A DNA stretch of 64,000 nt, taken from contig CM057471.1 in the NCBI GenBank assembly GCA_030035585.1, positions 93,001,819 through 93,065,818 of the forward strand. Direction: 5' to 3'. This stretch comes from Dugong dugon. Taxonomy: Eukaryota > Chordata > Mammalia > Sirenia > Dugongidae. Position 1 is the first letter of the stretch. Each line of letters starts with the position of its first letter. Of this stretch, positions 58,110-64,000 are shown one piece after another. A program made the translations under genes and the position numbers. Below the pieces are notes generated by a model, which saw only the letters and a program-made list of their open reading frames with translations, did not search any database and was not told where the DNA came from.

Positions 58110-58310
58110 AAACCAGTTGCCAATGAGTCAATTCTGATTCACGGTGACCCCATGTGTGTCAGAGTAGAACTGTGCTCCATAGGGTTTTCAGTGGCTAATT
58201 TTTCAGAAGTAGATCGCCAAGCCTTTCTTCTGAAGTGCTTCTGGGTGGACTTGAATCTCCAAACTTCGGTTAGCAGCTGAGCACATTAACCTTCTACAAT
58301 TATGGATCCC
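58110..58310 (-). mobile_element. AfroSINE, long form, left arm of a head-to-head pair
   Basis: 'aaccagttgccaatgagtca' (3' body) through 'gtagatcgccaagcctttct' to the tRNA-like head 'gttagcagctgagcacatta', ending 'ctacaattatggatccc'. The head faces the head of the next SINE. Confidence 0.88.
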
Positions 58311-58320
58311 TAATTAATAC

Positions 58321-58473
58321 CTGGTGGTGCTGTGGCTAAGAGCTATGGCTGCTAAACAAAAGGTTAGCAGTTTGAATCCAGCAGCCACTCTTTGGAACCC
58401 CTATGGGGCAGTTCTACCCTGTCCTATAGGGTTGCTATGAGTCAGAATCAACTTGACAGCAATGGAAACGGTT
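58321..58473 (+). mobile_element. AfroSINE, short form, right arm of a head-to-head pair
   Basis: Starts 'ctggtggtgctgtggctaag' (first bases lost), B-box-like 'cagtttgaatccagcagc', body to 'agcaatggaaacggtt'. Exact target duplication taattaatac at 58311-58320 and 58474-58483, so this copy landed immediately beside the older reversed SINE. Confidence 0.92.
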
Positions 58474-58483
58474 TAATTAATAC

Positions 58484-59525
58484 TTGGCATGCCATACTCC
58501 ACGTTATCATTTACTTCTGTTTCCAGAGAATGTAGCCTGAGATGAATGGTTATCATTTTCTTATCTTTCCGTGTTTCATTCCAGGGAAACAAATTACAAT
58601 AGGCCTGCCTATTACAAGCTTACATTCAGTTTCAAATGAAATTCCTTCAGACTTATAATAAAATGAAATGTTTTTGAAAAACGGCAGACATTTTCTGACT
58701 CAAGTGGGGTACTTTGTGGCTACTTTTTTTCAGATAACTTGAATAAGAATCAAAAAATTTTGATCCTTATTTTGTACTGCAGTGCCTGAATATATCAACC
58801 TGACATCATTAGAAACAATGCCTATGCCAAAGAGAACATGTCATCATTCAACTCTTCCTTTCTTAAGAAGAAAGGAAAGGGCCTTTGTTGATAGATTGGA
58901 TATTTTGTTTGCAGTGGATTGGATTTGACTCTAGGAATATGGTATCGTATCTAAGGGCTGAGTAGTAGAAAAGTGATGATTTCAAAGTGCAGTGAAGGAA
59001 ACAGAATTAGAACAACTGAATTAGAACCCAGCTAGAATGTTCTCGTCCTCCAAAATATATCTAAAATCAGGAAGATGGGATTAAAGAGAAAGAATTCACT
59101 GTACAAAATAAGAAAAATACATTTTTCTAAGAAGTAAAAAGATATGATTGGAAAATGTGTATTCTCTTTTTTTGTTTTTGTTTTCAGTCCTACAGGCTAG
59201 TTTTTTTTAAGAATATGAAACACATTGAGAAGAAATGGCCTTTCATTCCACCACTCAGATAGTACTTTTAGCAAAAAAAAAGAAAGAAAGAAATAGAAAA
59301 AAGAAAAGGAAAAAAATTTAAAAGCAAAGTTAAAAAATTCAGTGAAGAAAGGCATATTATAAAAAGGCAAAGCCTTCCTCTCCTTTCAGTATCTATCTCT
59401 AATAGAAGCCACTATTAATAGTTTTTAAATTAATATTTCAGGAAAGAAAATTAGGCATCTATCACTGTTTATGTTTGTGTGCATTTATGTATTTATCTAT
59501 ATGTGTGTGTGTAACACAGGTATGT
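58484..59525. other. Unique AT-rich interval
   Basis: No gene recognised. Purine-rich simple sequence ((GAAA)n-like) at about 59270-59315 and a short TG run near 59500. Confidence 0.42.
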
Positions 59526-59529
59526 GTTG

Positions 59530-59885
59530 TTCTCTCTAGTTTATATTGTTCAAACTACTTCAAAATTAGTGGCTTAAAACAACAATCATTTTATTATATC
59601 TTATAATTTTGTGAATTGGGAATTTAGGCAGGGCTCAGCTAGGTGGTTCTCCTACTTTATTTGACACTGACTGGGGTCTCTGGGAGATTTTCAGCTAGTG
59701 GCTCATGTGATCTGAAATGCCTTTTTACATGATAGCTCAGGGCTTCCAGAGAGCAAGACAGAAGTCAGAATAAGGATAATATCACTTCATTGTTCTGTAC
59801 TGGTCAATGCAGTAACAGGCCAGCCCATATTTAAAGGAAGGGAAATAAGATACCACTTCCTGATGGTAGGAATATCAAGGTTGCC
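59530..59885 (-). mobile_element. MaLR/MLT1-like LTR remnant
   Basis: 'aaattagtggcttaaaacaa' with 'caatcattttattatatctt', 'gaattgggaatttaggcagg', 'gctcagctaggtggttctcc' and 'ctgactggggtctctgggag' match the order of an old mammalian LTR read in reverse. Ends cannot be fixed. Confidence 0.42.
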
Positions 59886-60020
59886 ATGCAAATTTATTTG
59901 TACCAAGTTAGTATATATATATTATGCACATATGCACATTAATTGATGCATTTGTCTCTATTCTACAAGAAATGTACCAAAAATTCCATTAGACGTTAAA
60001 ATTATCACGTATGCTGTAGG

Positions 60021-60330
60021 ATTCAATAAAGTCACTCCTGAGGTTCACCCTTCAGCCAAAGATTAGACATGACCATAAAACAAAATAAGACTAAAGGGGC
60101 ACACCAGCCCAGGGGCAAGGATGAGAAGGCAGGATGGGACAGGAAAGGTGGTAATGGGGAACCCAAGGTGGAGAAGGGGAGAGTGTTGACATGTCATGAG
60201 GTTGGCAACCAATGTCACAAAACAATATGTGTATTAATTGTTTAATGAGAAGCTAGTTTGCTCTGTAAATTCTCATCTAAAGATCTAAAGTACAATAATA
60301 AATAAATAAATAAATAAATAAAACTATAGA
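60021..60330 (+). mobile_element. 5'-truncated afrotherian L1 tail, single terminus
   Basis: 'gtcactcctgaggttcaccc' to 'cttcagccaaagatta', 'aaggggcacaccagcccagg', 'gttgacatgtcatgaggttg' and 'gtacaataataaataaataa' correspond to 3560-3815. The A tail has become an (AAAT)n microsatellite at about 60295-60322. Target duplication gtatgctgtagg (60009-60020) and gtatggtgtagg (60331-60342), one mismatch. Confidence 0.93.
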
Positions 60331-60529
60331 GTATGGTGTAGGTTAAACTATCAGAAGTAAAATTCCTCTCTTACATTTATATATAGAACTGTAACTTCAT
60401 ACTTGAGAGAGTAAACTTCAGCTACTCCTCATGATATTAAATCAACATAAATCTCAGGACCTGGGATTGGACATTGCTTAAATATAGCAACATTTTCTAC
60501 CTGCAACTATAGAAAACATCTATTAAACT

Positions 60530-61525
60530 CTTGTTGTTGTTAGGTGTCATCAAATTGGTTCTGACTCATAGTGACCCTGTGTACAACAGAATGAAACACT
60601 GCCCGGTCCTGCGCCGTCCTCACAATCGTTATTATGCTTGAGCCCATTGTTGCAGCCACTGTGTCAATCCATCTTGCTGAGGGTCTTCTGCTTTTTTTTT
60701 GACCCTGTACTTTACCAAGCATGATGTCCTTCTCCAGGGACTGTCCCTCCTGACAACATGTCCAAAGTATGTAAGATGTAGTCTCACCATCCTTGCTTCT
60801 AAGGAGCATTCTGGTTGTACTTCTTCCGAGACAGATTTGTTCGTTCTTTTGGCAGTCCATGGTATATTCAATATTCTTCGCCAATACCACAATTCAAAGG
60901 CATCAATTCTTCTTCAGTCTTCCTTATTCATTGTCCAGCTTTTGCATACGTACGTGGTGATTGAAAACATCATGGCTTGGGTCAGGCACACCTTAATCTT
61001 CAAGGTGATGTCTGTGCCTTTCAACACTTTAAAGAGGTCTTTTTCAACAGATTTGCTCAATGCAATGCATCTTTTGATTTCTTGACTGCTGCTTTCATGG
61101 GTGTTGGTTGTGGATCCAAGCAAAATGAAATCCTTGACAACTTCAATTTTTTCTCCATTTGTCATGATGTTGCTTACTGGTCCAGTTGTGAGGATTTTTA
61201 TTTTCTTTATGTTGAGGTGTAATCCATACTGAGGGCTGTGGTCTTTGATCTTCATCAGTAAGTGCTTCAAGTCCTTTTCACTTTCAGCAAGGAAGGTTGT
61301 GTCATCTGCATAATGCAGGTTGTTAATGAGTCTTCCTCCAATCCTGATGCCCTGTTCTTCTTCAGATAGTCCAGCTTCTCGTATTATTTGCTCAGCATAC
61401 AGATTGAATAGATACGGTGAAAGGATACAACGTTGACACACACCTTTCCTGACTTGAAACCACAGAATATCCCTTTGTTCTGTCTGAACAACTGCCTCTT
61501 GATCCTCATGAGCACAATTAAGTGT
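60530..61525 (-). mobile_element. RTE (BovB-like) LINE, 1.0 kb, exact target duplication
   Basis: A 5'-truncated RTE copy in reverse orientation, its tail at 60530 ('ttgttgttgttaggtgtcat' reversed). Exact 11-bp target duplication tctattaaact at 60519-60529 and 61526-61536. It carries the second half of the reverse transcriptase and the C-terminal region. It is the longest RTE piece in the window and close enough to coding to be a fairly recent insertion. Confidence 0.95.
60560..61513 (-). pseudogene. RTE reverse transcriptase fragment, broken
   Basis: RTE proteins combine an APE endonuclease and a reverse transcriptase. The 175-codon frame at 60914-61441 begins within 'RCILSPYLFNLYAEQII' (motif B region, normally GCILSP) and contains 'LHYADDTTFLAESEKDL', an intact YADD catalytic motif, followed by 'MKIKDHSPQYGLHLNIKKIK'. 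Downstream, overlapping frames at 60632-60892 and 60540-60890 hold 'LTYFGHVVRRDSPW' and 'RWIDTVAATMGSS', so at least one frameshift separates the RT from the C terminus. Endonuclease and motif A are missing through 5' truncation. Confidence 0.93.
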
Positions 61526-61536
61526 TCTATTAAACT

Positions 61537-62462
61537 AGTTATGTAATTATCTTAGGTATAATGATCATTTATCCAAGGCAAACAAAAGGAATAAAGAAAA
61601 AGCTTCATGACTGATTTTAAGGATTTTTCCGTATTTACCATTTGCTCTTAGTTTAGTTGGCATGTTGCTATACAGTATTCCTACAGTTTGACTCATGAGA
61701 AGCTGTGATAAATCACACAAAGCAAATCCTGAGTTGGTATTTACTGATTTTGGCAGTAAGTTTATGTCTCCTAACTAGTTTTGAGAGAATTATCTGCAGT
61801 GAGAATATCAGAGTAAACTCTGTATAAAAATGAATTGAGTTTTTTACTCGTCTGTCATCAACCTAGTCTAAGGTTACTTCACCTCTTCTCCATTTACTCA
61901 GCCCATTCTAATGGTAACTGAGCTGTAAAAGGTTAATGTCACCACCTAATGGCAGTTTAGGGAACTGTATCTTCTTTACTGGAAACTTTCTTCCCCGTTA
62001 ACTCCTTAATTTCTTAAGAGAGATATCATTTATACTTGAAGCTTCTCTCTTTGTCTGTGATCTCAAAGCCTCTTTTTTTTAAAAAAAAAATCCCACACAG
62101 GCAACCCTGTGTATATAGTCTTTTCCATCCTCTTTCTCTTTTGTTCCTTTTCCCTTAGTTCCTTCTGCTCATAATCACAGCAAATATATAAAAAGCTTGC
62201 AATATTTGTATTAAAAAATAAAATGCACACATTCTGAAGGAAAATCAGACATAATATCTGCATATATGCATAATGTGTGCATAATATATCCTCTATCTAC
62301 CTAAGCAAGCACTCTTTTTAAATTCTGAAGTACTATGCAGAAATATGACACTCTTAAGCTGTATTTCATATACTTCATGATCCAATCAAATAAATGTTGC
62401 TGTCATTGTGATTTAATCAGAAAAATTTGTGTTACTGCCAACACACTTGCAAAGTAATGAGG
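61537..62462. other. Unique interval
   Basis: About 900 bp with no recognised gene or repeat; an A/T-rich run lies near 62072-62091. Confidence 0.42.
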
Positions 62463-62585
62463 TCACCCTCATTCATTCATTCATTCATAAATATTTATTG
62501 AATGCCTCCTATATTCTGGACACTGTTTTAGGAACTTGGGGATACAGCAGGGAATAAGATAGACATCATTCTCAAAGAACTCTGC
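62463..62585 (-). mobile_element. L2 LINE 3'-end fragment
   Basis: 'cattcattcattcattcata' then 'aatatttattgaatgcctcc', 'actgttttaggaacttgggg' and 'atacagcagggaataagata' are the reverse complement of the L2 3' end. Confidence 0.75.
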
Positions 62586-62859
62586 TTGTTTGTATGCATG
62601 TATTTATGCAATGAAGGAGGGAATTAAAATTCTTTCTCAAGCTCTCTGTCCAAGGCATTCAGTTTCAAAGCTCTATGGCACGCCAGTATTCAGAAGACGT
62701 CAAATATTACTGTTTGCCTTGATCATGGCTTGAATCATGTACCTAAAAGTACAATGCACATGCCACTATTATCTTTTGCTTCCAAAGACTTTTTAGATTT
62801 TATATTCTAAGCAGATGTTGGAAGTCAGTCCTCCACAGGTCTCTTTGGTTTCTGTACAG

Positions 62860-63285
62860 CTTGTGAGCAAGGCATCTACTGCCCTTTATTTTGGGCTGTT
62901 TTTTTCAAGGAGCTTTATATAGGGAAGGGCCTTCATAGATAGGGCTAGTGTCTCCCTCAGGAGAAAAGGGCAGGCAGCCTTACTGTCCAGTATAATAAAA
63001 ATGATGTCTCCCTCTGGAGCAGAGGGAAGGCAGGCTTACTGCTCATTATAAAAGATTCGAGTTCCCTAAGCTCAGGGTTCCTCTCTTATAATGCCAGCCA
63101 CTGTGTTTGCAGATGTCACCTGGTTTCCTTTGTGTCACCCTGTGGGAACTGGGGTTCCAGGAACTGCTGCAAAAATGCTGATACTCTGGCTACTGTTATT
63201 GCTGCGAGAAAGAAACTTTCCTTCATTCATGACCCAGGAGTCTCTTGTCTTCTGCCAGCATCCATGGACTGTGACAGGATAAGTC
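62860..63285 (+). mobile_element. LTR-like element with duplicated TATA unit
   Basis: Two imperfect units lie side by side: about 62947-63000 ('gtgtctccctcaggagaaaa' ... 'ccagtataataaaa') and 63001-63055 ('atgtctccctctggagcaga' ... 'ctcattataaaaga'), each ending in a TATA-box-like word. Downstream come 'gtcacctggtttcctttgtg', 'ctgctgcaaaaatgctgata' and 'agcatccatggactgtgaca', with a degenerate AATAAA-like word in 'cgagaaagaaact'. That order fits U3-R-U5 of a retroviral LTR, but I cannot name the family or fix the left end. Confidence 0.45.
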
Positions 63286-63289
63286 ATGA

Positions 63290-64000
63290 GCGTGCAAGTT
63301 GAGTGAAATCTCAGAGCCTTCACAGTTCTTGACAGCACCAATGACTATTTCCATGTATATTTTAATAAAATATATTCTCTAATTTGATGCCATCTTAAAC
63401 GAATTATTAAACTTGATTTCAGCTTTCTGCACAATGCAAAGTCCTCATTATAAACATTGTTTACTGCATTAGACTAGAGCTTTGCTCTTGCTGCTTTTCA
63501 GATGCGTTGTGAACTGACATCTGCTCTCTCCTCACTAGGTGTTGGGGGCCACTTCACTAGTACAAAGTCTTGTTCTTTTGCTACTTCTAAGCTGTAGACC
63601 TTTTTTTTTTTTAATCAGAAAACCAAATTTCATTCAAAACTCTGGACCCCACTCTAATGCAGGGAACGAGCAGTCTCTCCTGCACAGTAAATTGCACTAA
63701 CTTTGTGACAGTCGGGCAGCTCCCTGGGACTTTCCCACTTAAGGCTGTGTCTACCGGACAGATGTGGTAGATATGATGTGTTATTGTCTTCACTTTCTAG
63801 AGGTCTATCTCTCTTTTTCATGTTTTAAACATTGTCTTGTGTATAATTTATTAATTAGAGTCACTTTTCTGTGTCTGCTCTGGTTTCTATTTTCCAATGG
63901 GTATGAGAATCATGTACTTATTACCAATTTGCTTATTTTCTTCAATGATCATACCCTTGATCTCTCCAGACAATGCATATTTCCAGTTATGCCATTATTT
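63290..64000. other. Unique interval at the window edge
   Basis: No gene or named repeat seen; a T run at 63600-63613 is followed by ordinary sequence. Confidence 0.4.

Noticed and set aside
1-64000. CRISPR arrays, operons, bacterial promoters or phage genes
   Set aside because: No regularly spaced repeats or prokaryotic gene organisation; SINEs, LINEs and LTRs identify mammalian nuclear DNA.

Overview
This is 64 kb of nuclear DNA from a placental mammal, almost certainly an afrotherian and most likely an elephant or close relative. The diagnostic signal is about 14 copies of AfroSINE, the tRNA-derived SINE known only from Afrotheria. Alongside it are RTE/BovB-type LINEs that share the SINE's 3' end and an L1 lineage with its own long 3' UTR. 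Old pan-mammalian repeats (MIR, L2, MER5A, MER20, HAL1-like, L1M) form the background. The species is inferred from repeat content only.

I find no host protein-coding gene, tRNA, rRNA, snRNA or CRISPR array. Every open frame with recognisable protein similarity is LINE reverse-transcriptase machinery and all are broken. The window reads as a gene desert or the interior of a very large intron. Several repeat-free blocks (about 6.0-7.1, 17.9-19.9, 37.3-38.3 and 53.65-55.1 kb) are the best places to look for conserved non-coding elements.

Layout. 1-25 kb: repeat-poor DNA with scattered AfroSINEs, L1 3' ends, MIR/L2 fossils, an inverted SINE pair inside MER5A, an RTE-derived composite and three solo LTRs with exact 5-bp target duplications. 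25.2-33.3 kb: one full-length L1 on the + strand (5' UTR, ORF1, ORF2, 3' UTR) bounded by a 14-bp target duplication; frameshifts and a mutated catalytic motif (FADD to FAHD) make it dead. 33.3-35.6 kb: an ancient HAL1-like LINE carrying an L1 3' end, a DNA-transposon fossil and a very young AfroSINE; the full-length L1 seems to have landed at its left part. 35.6-43 kb: mostly unique DNA with a few insertions. 43-48.6 kb: two ancient L1M copies on the - strand, interrupted by two younger afrotherian L1 insertions. 48.6-55 kb: unique DNA, an RTE end, another solo ERVL LTR and SINEs. 55.1-57.2 kb: an ERVL LTR split by a 187-bp TA-flanked MITE, an RTE 3' end that itself contains an unexplained segment of about 590 bp, and an AfroSINE. 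57-64 kb: SINE pair, L1 tail, a 1-kb RTE copy with an exact 11-bp target duplication, and an LTR-like element with a duplicated TATA-containing unit.

Functionally the elements form one retrotransposition ecosystem. The RTE LINE and AfroSINE share a 3' end (visible at 52.4 and 56.46 kb), consistent with RTE enzymes copying the SINE. The L1 lineage supplies the A-tailed 3' ends. Solo LTRs are remnants of endogenous retroviruses lost by recombination. Nested insertions and target duplications give a relative history of the locus.
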